Shown here piece by piece: positions 53,850 through 62,363 of a stretch of 64,000 nt of DNA; within the stretch, counting starts at the first letter, position 1; each line of letters starts with the position of its first letter. The notes beneath the pieces were generated by a model. The model had not been told where the DNA came from and searched no databases. It was given only the letters and a program-made list of their open reading frames with translations. A program made the position numbers and the translations under genes. Source of the DNA: Pyruvatibacter sp. (GTDB lineage Bacteria; Pseudomonadota; Alphaproteobacteria; CGMCC-115125); contig NZ_JAVJSC010000003.1 in NCBI RefSeq assembly GCF_040219635.1, positions 816,501 to 880,500 on the forward strand, read 5' to 3'.

Positions 53850-54940
53850 CGGCTCAATCCTCCGTACAGGGAGGGTATGTCGAGCGCAGCAAATCCATAA
53901 TGCCTGAGCCAGCGAAGATCGCCGTCAAAAAACGCCCGCAGGTCCGGGGCGCCATATTTGAGCATCGCCAGCCGGTCGATGCCGATGCCGAACGCAAATC
54001 CCTGATACACATCAGGGTTCAGCCCCGACGCACTCAGTACATTCGGGTTCACCATGCCGCAGCCCAGAATCTCCATCCAGTCGTCGCCCTGGCCAATCTT
54101 GATATCCTTGCCGGAACGATCACAGCGGATGTCCACTTCCATGGACGGTTCGGTGAACGGGAAATAGCTGGGGCGGAACCGCATCTCGACGGTGTCCACC
54201 TCAAAATACGCGCGCGCAAACTCTTCAAGCGTCCAGCGCAAGTGCCCCATATGGGTTTCTTCATCAATGACCATGCCCTCCACCTGATGGAACATCGGCG
54301 TGTGGGTCTGGTCACTGTCGCAGCGGAATGTGCGGCCCGGCGCAATGAAGCGATGCGGCGGCTTTTCGCTGCGCATCGTGCGCACCTGCACGGGGCTTGT
54401 ATGCGTGCGCAGCAGCAGCCGCGAGCCATCCTCGTGCTCATGGAAATAGAACGTGTCATGCATCTGCCGGGCAGGGTGCTCAGGCGGAATGTTGAGGGCT
54501 GTAAAGTTATGCTCGTCCGTCTCGATGTCCGGGCCTTCTTTTACGTCAAAGCCCATATCCGCAAAAATCGCGATGATTTCGTCCATCACCTGGCTGTTGG
54601 GGTGAATGCGGCCCTGCTCGGCAGGCGGCAGCGCCACGGGCAGCGTTACGTCTACACGTTCCTGTTCCAGCTTCACCTCGAGGGCTGCGTCATGCAGCAT
54701 GGCTTGGCGCGCGGTGATGGCATCCGCAATGCGCGTCTTGAGGCCGTTGAGCAGGGGGCCGGCATCCTTGCGCTCCTCCGGGCTCATCTTGCCCAGACCC
54801 TTCATCAGCTCCGAGACGCGCCCTTTTTTGCCAAGAGCCGCCACGCGCACCTGCTCCAGCGCATCGAGGCTCTCAGCATCTGCGATGGCAGATGTGAACT
54901 GGTCTTCGAGGGTTTTGGCTTCGGCTTGAAGGTCGCTCAT
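53846..54940 (-). CDS. pheS: Phenylalanyl-tRNA synthetase alpha subunit
   Basis: Catalytic alpha subunit, 364 residues from ATG 54940. An N-terminal coiled coil spans about 1-85. Class II motif 2 is seen around GRTFRCDSDQTHTPMFHQVE, motif 3 at FAFGIGIDRLAMLKYG, and the phenylalanine pocket around FRPSYFPFTEPS. An upstream in-frame GTG would put 24 residues across the preceding terminator and is rejected. It lies 162 bp downstream of rplT, beyond that strong hairpin. Confidence 0.97.
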   Translation of the reverse strand: MSDLQAEAKTLEDQFTSAIADAESLDALEQVRVAALGKKGRVSELMKGLGKMSPEERKDAGPLLNGLKTRIADAITARQAMLHDAALEVKLEQERVDVTLPVALPPAEQGRIHPNSQVMDEIIAIFADMGFDVKEGPDIETDEHNFTALNIPPEHPARQMHDTFYFHEHEDGSRLLLRTHTSPVQVRTMRSEKPPHRFIAPGRTFRCDSDQTHTPMFHQVEGMVIDEETHMGHLRWTLEEFARAYFEVDTVEMRFRPSYFPFTEPSMEVDIRCDRSGKDIKIGQGDDWMEILGCGMVNPNVLSASGLNPDVYQGFAFGIGIDRLAMLKYGAPDLRAFFDGDLRWLRHYGFAALDIPSLYGGLSR

Positions 54941-54993
54941 CTGGTCTAATTCCCGGCCTGTTGGCCACCTGCTTGATGCAGGCCTTGTTGCAT

Positions 54994-55075
54994 AAAAAAA
55001 TCGCTGTTGCACGCGCGTGACTGCTGATGCGGTTCTGGTCAGAACCGGCAGCAGCCCGCGCGGGCAAACAGCGAT
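54994..55075 (-). terminator. Long terminator-like hairpin between rplT and pheS
   Basis: On the minus strand segments 55075-55057 and 55017-55000 pair along about 18 positions with a bulge and a mismatch. They enclose an inner hairpin (GGTTCT/AGAACC and CTGCTG/CAGCAG), and seven T residues follow (55000-54994). It probably ends the L35-L20 transcript, or acts as an attenuator for pheST. Confidence 0.78.
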
Positions 55076-55102
55076 GTGTATCGTGTGGTAAGTCCGGGAG
55101 GA

Positions 55103-55459
55103 CTACTTCAGCGCGGCGGCCGCCTGATCGACCAGAGCCTTGAAGGCCTCAGGTTCGCGGATCGCGATGTCGGACAGCACTTTGCGGTCCACTTCGATGC
55201 CCGCAACACTAAGGCCGTTGATAAATCGGCCATAGGTCATGCCATGCTCGCGCGTGGCGGCGTTGATGCGTTGAATCCACAGCGAACGGAACGTCCGCTT
55301 GCGGACCTTGCGGTCGCGATACTGGTACTGGCCAGCCTTGTCCACGGCCTGGGTGGCGACGCGGAAAGTGTTTTTGCGGGCGCCGTAGTAGCCCTTGGCG
55401 GCCTTGATAACTTTGCGGTGACGGGCGTGAGTTGTGACGCCCCGTTTGACACGTGCCAT
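55103..55459 (-). CDS. rplT: Ribosomal protein L20
   Basis: Large-subunit protein that binds 23S rRNA early in assembly, 118 residues. The basic N-terminal extension MARVKRGVTTHARHRKVIKA is followed by the helical core (RSLWIQRINAATREHGMTYG). It is 40 bp downstream of rpmI. In E. coli L20 represses its own operon through the message; no matching structure is evident here. Confidence 0.98.
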   Translation of the reverse strand: MARVKRGVTTHARHRKVIKAAKGYYGARKNTFRVATQAVDKAGQYQYRDRKVRKRTFRSLWIQRINAATREHGMTYGRFINGLSVAGIEVDRKVLSDIAIREPEAFKALVDQAAAALK

Positions 55460-55499
55460 GTCGGGTTCTCCTCAAACGAGATTTCTAAAGGTGGGGCGC

Positions 55500-55697
55500 T
55501 CAGCCGTAAGGCAGGAACTTTTTGACAATCTTTGCATCCTGCGGTGACAGGATGGTTGTGCCGCGCAGATTGCGGATCTGCGTCTGCGTGCGCTTTATCA
55601 TGCCGTGACGCTTGCCGGCCTGGCCCGCGCGCACTTTCCCTTTAGCCGTAAGAGAGAAACGCTTCTTGGCGCCGCTCTTTGTCTTCAGTTTGGGCAT
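55500..55697 (-). CDS. rpmI: Ribosomal protein L35
   Basis: Small, highly basic large-subunit protein of 65 residues. The N-terminus MPKLKTKSGAKKRFSLTAKG and the tail DAKIVKKFLPYG are typical. It is the first gene of rpmI-rplT. infC, normally just upstream, lies 2 kb away, and a separate strong promoter precedes rpmI. Confidence 0.98.
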   Translation of the reverse strand: MPKLKTKSGAKKRFSLTAKGKVRAGQAGKRHGMIKRTQTQIRNLRGTTILSPQDAKIVKKFLPYG

Positions 55698-55803
55698 TTC
55701 GCATCTTCCTTCACATCAAAGCGCCGGACCAAAAATCCGACGCTGGAACAGCAACCAAGCCGCCATGGCATGCCCTACAGGCCAGGCGGCACTAAGACGC
55801 GGG

Positions 55804-55832
55804 GTTATAGAGGGGGTTTGAGGGTGGTGCAA
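55804..55832 (-). promoter_or_regulatory. rpmI-rplT promoter
   Basis: On the minus strand TTGCAC (55832-55827) and TATAAC (55809-55804) have a 17-bp spacer. The predicted start is about 100 nt before rpmI. It explains how the ribosomal pair is expressed without infC upstream. Confidence 0.65.
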
Positions 55833-55886
55833 GGGGTGTTGGCGGCTGCAAATAAGGTGCGAGACCCTCCGGTCAAGCCATTGAGT

Positions 55887-56393
55887 TTATGAGGGATGTG
55901 AGAAAAGGGGGTGAAACCCAACGACTGAACGCGGCGCGGTTTGCCTCAAAGGTAATATCTGGAAATATTCCTCCGGCTCACCTTCCGGGCAAAACTCAGG
56001 ATATAGTTTGAAGCCAAAGCGACTGTAATAAGCCGGATCCCCGACCAACACACAGCCCGCAGCATCGCGTTCGCGCAGCATGGCCAGCCCCCTCTCAATC
56101 AGACGAGCGCCAATGCGCCGTTTTTGAAGGCCGGGTTCAACGGCCACTGGCCCCAAGGCGTACCAGTTGGCTGATCCATCCGCTGCAAATGCCGGTGTGT
56201 AGGCAATGTGTCCTGCAACTGTGCCTTCGTATTCGGCCACAAGCGAGATGGCCAACACGCCGGCATCTCGCAACTTGCCGATCAGCTCATGCTCGTCGCC
56301 GTCTGAGAACGGCATTGGGGCAAATGCACGTTCGGTAATGCTCGCAATAACGGCATAGTCATCAGCCATTTCTTCCCGGATTATCAGGTCCAT
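55887..56393 (-). CDS. GNAT-family N-acetyltransferase
   Basis: Predicted acetyl-CoA-dependent acetyltransferase, 168 residues. The acetyl-CoA site is LGPVAVEPGLQKRRIGARLI (about 80-99). The segment VLVGDPAYYSRFGFKL afterwards is typical of the YhbS-like group. Substrate unknown. It lies 23 bp downstream of the flavin oxidoreductase gene, so the two are probably co-transcribed. Confidence 0.9.
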   Translation of the reverse strand: MDLIIREEMADDYAVIASITERAFAPMPFSDGDEHELIGKLRDAGVLAISLVAEYEGTVAGHIAYTPAFAADGSANWYALGPVAVEPGLQKRRIGARLIERGLAMLRERDAAGCVLVGDPAYYSRFGFKLYPEFCPEGEPEEYFQILPLRQTAPRSVVGFHPLFSHPS

Positions 56394-56416
56394 CCGTAGC
56401 TTCCAAGCATGTGCCG

Positions 56417-57664
56417 TTACTCCGCCGCCGTCTGGTTGACCTGCGGTTTGGAAACAGCCGCGGGAATAACCGGAATGTCCTTGTCGGCGATTGGCGGCAT
56501 CGTCTGTTTGCGGGCCAGTGCCGCCTCAACGTAAGGCGCAAGTTCCTCAGCCTTTTCAGCCTCGCGGTTTGCCACGTCAGCCTTGAAGTCCGGCATCACA
56601 TCGGAGGCAAACAGCTCCAGACTTTCACAGATATGCTGATGCGAGTTGTTGCCCGCCTGCTGCATGAAGATCACCTGGTCCACGCCTGCGCTCTGCATGG
56701 CCTTGAGATGCGCGCGCATGTCGTCCGGCGTGCCGATGCCGCCAAGCCCGCCCGGCGCCTGCGACGCCGCCTCCTTGATGACATCTTCCGTGCGGTCGCC
56801 CCGGCGCTCGATGTATTCGGCCCACATGTCCGTGCGGCCGGGCACAAAGTCCTGCGTTACCATGCGGCCAAGCGCGTAGCCGAAAAATTCAAAACCCTCA
56901 TGGCCCCGGCGGATCGCCTCCTCACGGTCATGATGGATAGAGAACGACGACACCATGGCGATGTTGGCATTCACCCGGTGGCCCAGCGGCACGCACTGGT
57001 CGGACTTGATGATACCGTAATAGATGTCCGCCCACGCGCGGGCTTCATCAGGGTCAACAAACGAAAACGCCAGCGCGCCAAGGCCAAGAGATGCCGCCAC
57101 CTTAATGGTGTCGCGGTTGGTGCACGCCATCCACATCGGCGGATGCGGCTTTTGCAACGGCTTGGGAATGACATTGCGGCATGGCATGGAGAACGTCTTG
57201 CCTTCAAACCCCGGATACGGGTCCATCACCATCATGTTGGCAATCTGTTCGGCGGCCTCCAGTGACATGGCGCGTTTTTCGCGGGCGGGGATGTCGAAGC
57301 CGCCAAGCTCAAGCCGGGTCGCGCCTTCGCCAATGCCAAAATCAACGCGGCCATCGGAAATGAGGTCCAGCGTGCCGATGCACTCAGCCGTGCGGGCAGG
57401 GTGATTGTAGTTGGCGATTACCTGACGGATGCCGTGGCCAAGGCGGATGTTTTGGGTTTGTCCGGCGGCGGCGGCGAGAAAAACCTCAGGCGCTGCGGAG
57501 TGTGAATACTCTTCAAGGAAGTGATGCTCCACCTCCCATGCGTAATCATAGCCGAGTTTGTCAGCCAGAACGATCTGCTCCAGCGCCTCTTTGAAAAGAC
57601 GATGTTCCCCGTCCTCGCCCCACGGGCGCGGCAGTTGAAGCTCGTAAAAGACCCCAAAACGCAT
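56417..57664 (-). CDS. LLM-class flavin-dependent oxidoreductase
   Basis: Luciferase-like monooxygenase-fold enzyme using reduced flavin, 415 residues from ATG 57664. The N-terminus MRFGVFYELQLPRPWGEDGE and the segments WEVEHHFLEEYSHSAAPE and NYNHPARTAECIGTLDLIS are family features. The last 40 residues form a variable Ala/Pro-rich tail. The substrate is unknown. With the GNAT gene it separates infC from rpmI. An upstream ATG at 57742 would cross the infC terminator and is rejected. Confidence 0.9.
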   Translation of the reverse strand: MRFGVFYELQLPRPWGEDGEHRLFKEALEQIVLADKLGYDYAWEVEHHFLEEYSHSAAPEVFLAAAAGQTQNIRLGHGIRQVIANYNHPARTAECIGTLDLISDGRVDFGIGEGATRLELGGFDIPAREKRAMSLEAAEQIANMMVMDPYPGFEGKTFSMPCRNVIPKPLQKPHPPMWMACTNRDTIKVAASLGLGALAFSFVDPDEARAWADIYYGIIKSDQCVPLGHRVNANIAMVSSFSIHHDREEAIRRGHEGFEFFGYALGRMVTQDFVPGRTDMWAEYIERRGDRTEDVIKEAASQAPGGLGGIGTPDDMRAHLKAMQSAGVDQVIFMQQAGNNSHQHICESLELFASDVMPDFKADVANREAEKAEELAPYVEAALARKQTMPPIADKDIPVIPAAVSKPQVNQTAAE

Positions 57665-57720
57665 GGGTTCAGTCCTCCCGGTTTTTGTTTCGGGAAGTAT
57701 GACGCTGAATGGCACGAATG

Positions 57721-57756
57721 CAAAAGGCCGACATGCGTCCACGCGTCGGCCTTTTG
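57721..57756. terminator. infC terminator
   Basis: CAAAAGGCCGAC (57721-57732) and GTCGGCCTTTTG (57745-57756) form a perfect 12-bp stem with A and T runs at its base. On the minus strand it lies 24 bp after the infC stop codon and so isolates infC from the genes downstream. Confidence 0.88.
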
Positions 57757-57779
57757 AACTCTGTGATGGACATAGCCCT

Positions 57780-58301
57780 TTAGCGCGGTGCGAGCACCAT
57801 AATCATCTGCCGGCCTTCGAGCTTGGGGTGCAACTCCACCTTGGCAATCTCGTCCACCTGATCGCGGACCCGGTGCAGCAGCTTCATGCCCAGATCCTGG
57901 TGCGCCATTTCGCGGCCCCGGAAACGAAGCGTGACCTTCACTTTGTCCCCTTCTTCAAAGAATCGCAGCATGTTGCGCATCTTCACGTCGTAATCGTGCG
58001 TGTCGATGTTGGGACGCATCTTGATTTCCTTGACGTCCACCGTCTTCTGGTTCTTGCGCGCTTCGGCGGCTTTTTTCTGGGCCTGATACTTGTATTTGCC
58101 AAGGTCCATGATTTTGGCGACGGGCGGTGCGGCGTTGGGAGACACCTCCACCAGATCAAGGCCTGCTGCATCGGCCATTTCCTGGGCGCGTTGTGTGGCG
58201 ACAACGCCTACGTTTTCGCCTTCAGCGTCGATAAGTCGAACGTCAGGGGTGTTGATCTGTTCATTGGCGCGCGGGCCCTCCTGCTTTTGAGGGGGCGCCA
58301 T
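57780..58301 (-). CDS. infC: Translation initiation factor IF-3
   Basis: Binds the 30S subunit and checks start-codon and initiator-tRNA choice, 173 residues. The N-domain has RANEQINTPDVRLIDAEGEN and the linker GKYKYQAQKKAAEARKNQK. The C-domain has EIKMRPNIDTHDYDVKM. The start is an ordinary ATG (58301), whereas many bacteria use the rare AUU in infC for self-control, so that type of autoregulation is not evident here. Confidence 0.97.
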   Translation of the reverse strand: MAPPQKQEGPRANEQINTPDVRLIDAEGENVGVVATQRAQEMADAAGLDLVEVSPNAAPPVAKIMDLGKYKYQAQKKAAEARKNQKTVDVKEIKMRPNIDTHDYDVKMRNMLRFFEEGDKVKVTLRFRGREMAHQDLGMKLLHRVRDQVDEIAKVELHPKLEGRQMIMVLAPR

Positions 58302-58410
58302 ATTGGGGCGGCGTGCGATGTTGGTTCTCTCCCGTCAAGACGGCGCGGGAGTTCGTCCAATTCAAGTGTCCCGCAAGCCCCGTCCAGTTAAAACAAAGGT
58401 GTGTAGCCGT

Positions 58411-58439
58411 TATATTTCGTGAATCCGCGCATTTTTCAA
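58411..58439 (-). promoter_or_regulatory. Possible infC promoter
   Basis: On the minus strand TTGAAA (58439-58434) and AATATA (58416-58411) are 17 bp apart; TATAAC (58414-58409) overlaps the same place. It predicts a leader of about 100 nt containing a small CTCCCG/CGGGAG hairpin. It overlaps the end of the upstream glycosyltransferase gene. Confidence 0.5.
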
Positions 58440-59389
58440 GTTTTTAAGGTGGAGGCCTCTAACGCTTCCATAACGCGGGCGGGCGAATGCGCTGAAATAT
58501 CAGGGGCTTCCAGCACACAGACTTGTGGGCCGCGCGGAGCACAAAGGGCGGGGTCACTGTCCGCGCCGAACAGAGCCACGCTTGGCGTGCCGGCCAGTGA
58601 CACCAGATGCATGGGCCCGGTATCGTTGCCCACAGCGTACTTTGCCCCCAGCGCCAGCGTCACGATGTCGTTCAGGCTGGTGGAGCCGGTCAGGTCCACC
58701 GCAGTGGGTTCATGGGCGCAAATCCACGCTGCAAGCGGCGTTTCGGCCTGCGTGCCCAGCACCAGCGGGCGAACGCCGTTTGTGGCCCAGATCGAAGCCA
58801 CTTCGGCAAACCGCTCAACCGGCCAGCGCTTGGCAGGGCGGTGGGGAGCCGCGCCGGGGATCAGCAGCCCATAAGGGCCCTCGTGCCCCATGATTTCCCC
58901 GGCGCTTCGCACTCCGGCGAGCGGGGCGACATTTGCCAACGGGGTGCGGGCAATGCCTGCATCGCGCAACTGCTCAGCCTGCCGCTCGACGGTATGCATG
59001 AAGTCACGTTGCGGGTTTGTGTGTGGATGGGAGCAGCCGCGCGCAATGCCTGACCACTGCGTGCGCGGCCACAGCAGATGAAAGTAAAGCGACGAGCGCG
59101 ACGAGGTTTGCAGATCATATACCCGCGTGAACTGTGCCCAGCTCATGCGCCGCACAAGCGACAGCAGCGCGCCAAATCCTTTGGCCCGGCCATCTTCCCA
59201 CACGTCGTCAAAAAAACCTGAGTCGCGGGCAAGCCCGGCAAACGGCGGCGTGGTCAGCAGCGTGATGTGGGCGTGGTCCGTATCGTCCAGCGCATTGTGA
59301 TGTGCCCTTATGGCCTCAAACGGTCCCAGCGCCTGAACAAAGTCTCCAAGCGCACCCAGCTTGATAACCAAAATCCGCTGCGCCGTCAT
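58436..59389 (-). CDS. Glycosyltransferase family 9 (heptosyltransferase-like)
   Basis: Predicted cytoplasmic-face heptosyltransferase of LPS core synthesis, 317 residues from ATG 59389. The N-terminal ILVIKLGALGDFVQAL is the GT9 signature. The C-terminal nucleotide-sugar site shows NDTGPMHLVSLAGTPSVALFG. The exact acceptor is unknown. Its ATG overlaps the stop codon of the adjacent GT4 gene by four bases. Together with kdsB elsewhere in the window it points to a KDO/heptose LPS core. Confidence 0.9.
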   Translation of the reverse strand: MTAQRILVIKLGALGDFVQALGPFEAIRAHHNALDDTDHAHITLLTTPPFAGLARDSGFFDDVWEDGRAKGFGALLSLVRRMSWAQFTRVYDLQTSSRSSLYFHLLWPRTQWSGIARGCSHPHTNPQRDFMHTVERQAEQLRDAGIARTPLANVAPLAGVRSAGEIMGHEGPYGLLIPGAAPHRPAKRWPVERFAEVASIWATNGVRPLVLGTQAETPLAAWICAHEPTAVDLTGSTSLNDIVTLALGAKYAVGNDTGPMHLVSLAGTPSVALFGADSDPALCAPRGPQVCVLEAPDISAHSPARVMEALEASTLKT

Positions 59390-60573
59390 AAGCCCAGTAC
59401 ATCCCGATAGACTTTGAGTGTAGCCGCACACATGGCGTCAGACGTGAAGGCGCTGACGGCATGGTGACGTGCCCGCGTGCCCATCGCTGTTGCTTCTTCC
59501 GGTGTCAATGCCAGCGCATCGTCCAGCGCGCCGGCCAGTGCGTCTGCATCTCCTGGCTCAAACAGCCATCCGGTACGGTGGTGAGCGGGTTCGGTTATCA
59601 ACTGTTCGCGCGCACCGCCATGGTCGGGCGCAATCATCAGCTTTGCCATCGCCTGGGCTTCAACACCAATGCGCCCGAACGGTTCAGGGTCAAGCGATGC
59701 GGACACCACAATGTCTGCAGCCTTGTACGCGGCAGGCATGTCGTCCACATGGTCTGCAAGCGTCACCTGTCCAGTCAGGCCAAGCTCGGCGATGCGGGCA
59801 CGCACTTCTGCCTGAAAATCATCACGGCCCTGGGCATCCCCGGCAATCACGTAGCGTGCGGGCATACCCACCTTTGCGGCGGCATCGAGAAGCAGCAACG
59901 GGCCTTTCCAGCGCGTGAGCCGCGCGGGCAATAAAACCAGCGGCCTGGTGTCACCCTCAATGCCCCATCGGGCGCGCAATGCCGCTACACGGTCAGCATC
60001 CACAGCGGCGGGATCAAACTGTGCAAGGTCAAAGCCGCGCGGTATCGGGTGAACGCGCTTCGCCGGCGTGCCGTGCACCTTCATGATGCGGTCTGCCGTA
60101 AACTGCGAATTGGCAATCACCGCCTGACCTGCCGCCATCACCGAATTGTAGCCGACCTTCCAGCGCGGGCGCTCATGCACCTTGCTGTGATAGGTGGTCA
60201 CGAAATACCGGTTCTCCGCCCGCGCGGCCGCATATGCACTCCATGCTGGCGCGCGGCTGCGGGCATGAATAATGAAAATATCGCGCGCACGGATGATGCG
60301 GCGCAGCTTGCCTACATTTTCAAGCATCACCAGCGGGTTTTTGGACGCGGCCTGCATATGAAAAACAGTCACGCCTGCGCGCAGCAGATCGCTTTCAAGT
60401 CGCCCGCCCTGCGTTGCCACGAACGACCGCCACCCGGCGCGCGCCACAGCACTTGCCACCTCAACGCAGGAGCGCTCAGCACCTCCCGCGTCAAGCTGCG
60501 GGATTACCTGCAGCACACCAGGTACGCTAGGCTCGTGTTGAGTGTCGTCGCTCACCGGTTTTTCGCTATTCAC
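59386..60573 (-). CDS. Glycosyltransferase family 4
   Basis: Predicted GT-B-fold glycosyltransferase for LPS or another envelope glycan, 395 residues from GTG 60573. The start could also be TTG 60576 or GTG 60555. The acceptor side opens VLQVIPQLDAGGAERS. The donor side has PARLTRWKGPLLLLDAA and the motif SASLDPEPFGRIGVEAQAMA, with the paired Glu typical of GT4 enzymes. It overlaps the GT9 gene and is divergent from the hydrolase gene, separated by only about 11 bp. Confidence 0.9.
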   Translation of the reverse strand: MNSEKPVSDDTQHEPSVPGVLQVIPQLDAGGAERSCVEVASAVARAGWRSFVATQGGRLESDLLRAGVTVFHMQAASKNPLVMLENVGKLRRIIRARDIFIIHARSRAPAWSAYAAARAENRYFVTTYHSKVHERPRWKVGYNSVMAAGQAVIANSQFTADRIMKVHGTPAKRVHPIPRGFDLAQFDPAAVDADRVAALRARWGIEGDTRPLVLLPARLTRWKGPLLLLDAAAKVGMPARYVIAGDAQGRDDFQAEVRARIAELGLTGQVTLADHVDDMPAAYKAADIVVSASLDPEPFGRIGVEAQAMAKLMIAPDHGGAREQLITEPAHHRTGWLFEPGDADALAGALDDALALTPEEATAMGTRARHHAVSAFTSDAMCAATLKVYRDVLGL

Positions 60574-60584
60574 CAAAGGCCCCC

Positions 60585-61367
60585 ATGACCATTGTTCAAA
60601 ACCTTACCCGCCCTGACGGACAAACGCTCGCTTTTCAAAAACGCGAGGCCGTCGCTGGCACCGCCGCGTCGCCCACAGTCGTCTGGTTCGGCGGCTTTAA
60701 GTCCGACATGACGGGCACAAAAGCAACCGCCGTGGACGACTGGGCCAAAGCTCATGGCCGCGCTTTTGTGCGGTTTGACTATTTTGGCCACGGCGCATCT
60801 TCCGGTGCTTTTGAAGATGGCACGATCAGTCGCTGGCTGGACGATGGTCTGCATGTGCTGCGGGAGCTTGCACCCGGTCCGGTCGTGCTTGTTGGGTCCA
60901 GCATGGGCGGCTGGCTGTCGTTGCTTGTCGCCCGCGCGCTTTCAGCGTCGGGCGAGGCACAAAGGCTCAGAGCCATGGTGCTGATTGCGCCGGCTCCGGA
61001 CTTTACGGAGGCATTGATGTGGGAGGGGTTCTCAGACGAAGTCAAAAACCAGATCATGACTGCAGGGGCTTATCGTCAGCCTTCGGATTATGACGACGAG
61101 CCATATGTCATTACGCGCAACCTAATTGAAGATGGGCGCGCGCACCTGCTGATGGACAGGCCCGTGGCTGTTTCGTGCCCGGTGCGCATTCTGCAGGGTA
61201 TGCGGGACGAAGATGTGCCCTGGCAACATGCCCTGAAGCTGGTTGATCTGCTGGAGGCCGACGATGTGATCTACACGCTGATCAAATCCGGTGATCACCG
61301 GCTCTCAACGCCCTCCGATATTGCCCGGTTGCACACTGTGCTGGATGAAGTGGCGCGGTGTAAATAA
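60585..61367 (+). CDS. Alpha/beta hydrolase (ABHD10-like)
   Basis: Serine hydrolase of 260 residues. The nucleophile elbow VGSSMGGW has Ser106. The likely acid is in QGMRDEDVPW and the His in SGDHRLSTPSD. The opening WFGGFKSDMTGTKA resembles mitochondrial ABHD10, a thioesterase, suggesting acyl-thioester or ester substrates. This is inference from pattern. Its promoter must lie within the divergent glycosyltransferase gene. Confidence 0.88.
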   Translation: MTIVQNLTRPDGQTLAFQKREAVAGTAASPTVVWFGGFKSDMTGTKATAVDDWAKAHGRAFVRFDYFGHGASSGAFEDGTISRWLDDGLHVLRELAPGPVVLVGSSMGGWLSLLVARALSASGEAQRLRAMVLIAPAPDFTEALMWEGFSDEVKNQIMTAGAYRQPSDYDDEPYVITRNLIEDGRAHLLMDRPVAVSCPVRILQGMRDEDVPWQHALKLVDLLEADDVIYTLIKSGDHRLSTPSDIARLHTVLDEVARCK

Positions 61368-61396
61368 GGGGTGAGCCGCCCGCCAGCTCCCTCATT

Positions 61397-62278
61397 TTAC
61401 CCGTGCCCTTCACCGGCATCCAACAGCGCTTTCAGCCCCTCACGGTAGGTTGGGTGCTTCAGCCGAACGCCCAATACGTCCTTTATACGGTCATTCTTTA
61501 CCCGCTTGGATTCGCTGTAGAAGCTGCGGCCCATAGGCGACATATCCGCCTCGTCATATGGCACCAGTGGTGGCGGGTCCAACCCCAAAAGGGTTGCGGC
61601 GTGGGCCACCACCTCCTGTGGAGGGGATGCTTCGTCATCGCACACGTTAAACGCCTGCGATGGAGCATCGCTGATGGCTGCAGCCACCAGCACCTGCGCA
61701 ATGTCATCCACATGAATGCGCGAGAAAACCTGCCCCTGCTTGTCAATACGCTTTGCCGTGCCTTTGCGCAGGCTTTCAAGCTGGTTGCGACCCGGCCCGT
61801 AAATGCCCGCCAGTCTGAACACGTGCAGCGCAACACCCGCCTCGACAGCAAGGTCGCCCCATCCAAGCTCGGCGGTCACGCGCCGCTTGCCGCGATCTGT
61901 CGAGGGTACCAGCATACTGGTCTCGTTGACCCAACCACCTTGCCTGTCGCCATAGACGCCAGTCGTCGAGAGATAGCCAATCCACTGCAGGGTCGAAATC
62001 GCGGCAATATCGGCTGAATGCATCTGCAATACCGGGTCGCCTGTCTGGCCGGGCGGCACCGAGGCCAGCAGGTGTGTTGTACCAGCCAGCGCTGTTTGGG
62101 CATCGTCAAGCGGCGCATCGCCAAAAACAAATGCTTCAATGCCCTGTGCTTTTAGTGCGTCAGCTTTTTCAGCGGTGCGGCAGGTGCCCGCAACATGCCA
62201 GCCCTGCGCCTGAACGCGCCGGGCAAAGGCCAATGCTGAAAAGCCAAGACCAAAACAAAACAGTCGGTATGAGGACAC
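61397..62278 (-). CDS. NAD-dependent epimerase/dehydratase-like protein (YeeZ type)
   Basis: Atypical short-chain dehydrogenase of 293 residues from GTG 62278. A Rossmann-type start FCFGLGFSALAFARRV carries the glycine motif. IGYLSTTGVYGDRQGGWVNE holds the Ser-Thr and Tyr of the active-site region, though the usual YxxxK pair is not clear. The segment FRLAGIYGPGRN is typical of the family. An in-frame extension upstream overlaps the divergent TPR gene and was rejected. Confidence 0.85.
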   Translation of the reverse strand: MSSYRLFCFGLGFSALAFARRVQAQGWHVAGTCRTAEKADALKAQGIEAFVFGDAPLDDAQTALAGTTHLLASVPPGQTGDPVLQMHSADIAAISTLQWIGYLSTTGVYGDRQGGWVNETSMLVPSTDRGKRRVTAELGWGDLAVEAGVALHVFRLAGIYGPGRNQLESLRKGTAKRIDKQGQVFSRIHVDDIAQVLVAAAISDAPSQAFNVCDDEASPPQEVVAHAATLLGLDPPPLVPYDEADMSPMGRSFYSESKRVKNDRIKDVLGVRLKHPTYREGLKALLDAGEGHG

Positions 62279-62363
62279 GTCAATGCCTGCTTTCTTTTTA
62301 GTGTCGGGTTGTTGCCCGCCCAGCGCCTTGAAAACGCCACGCGTGTTGGCGACGTTACCCGCC

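Noticed and set aside
54941..55102. Phe leader peptide for attenuation of pheST
   Set aside because: No short frame with a start codon and clustered Phe codons precedes the hairpin; the TTT codons present are the T-run itself.
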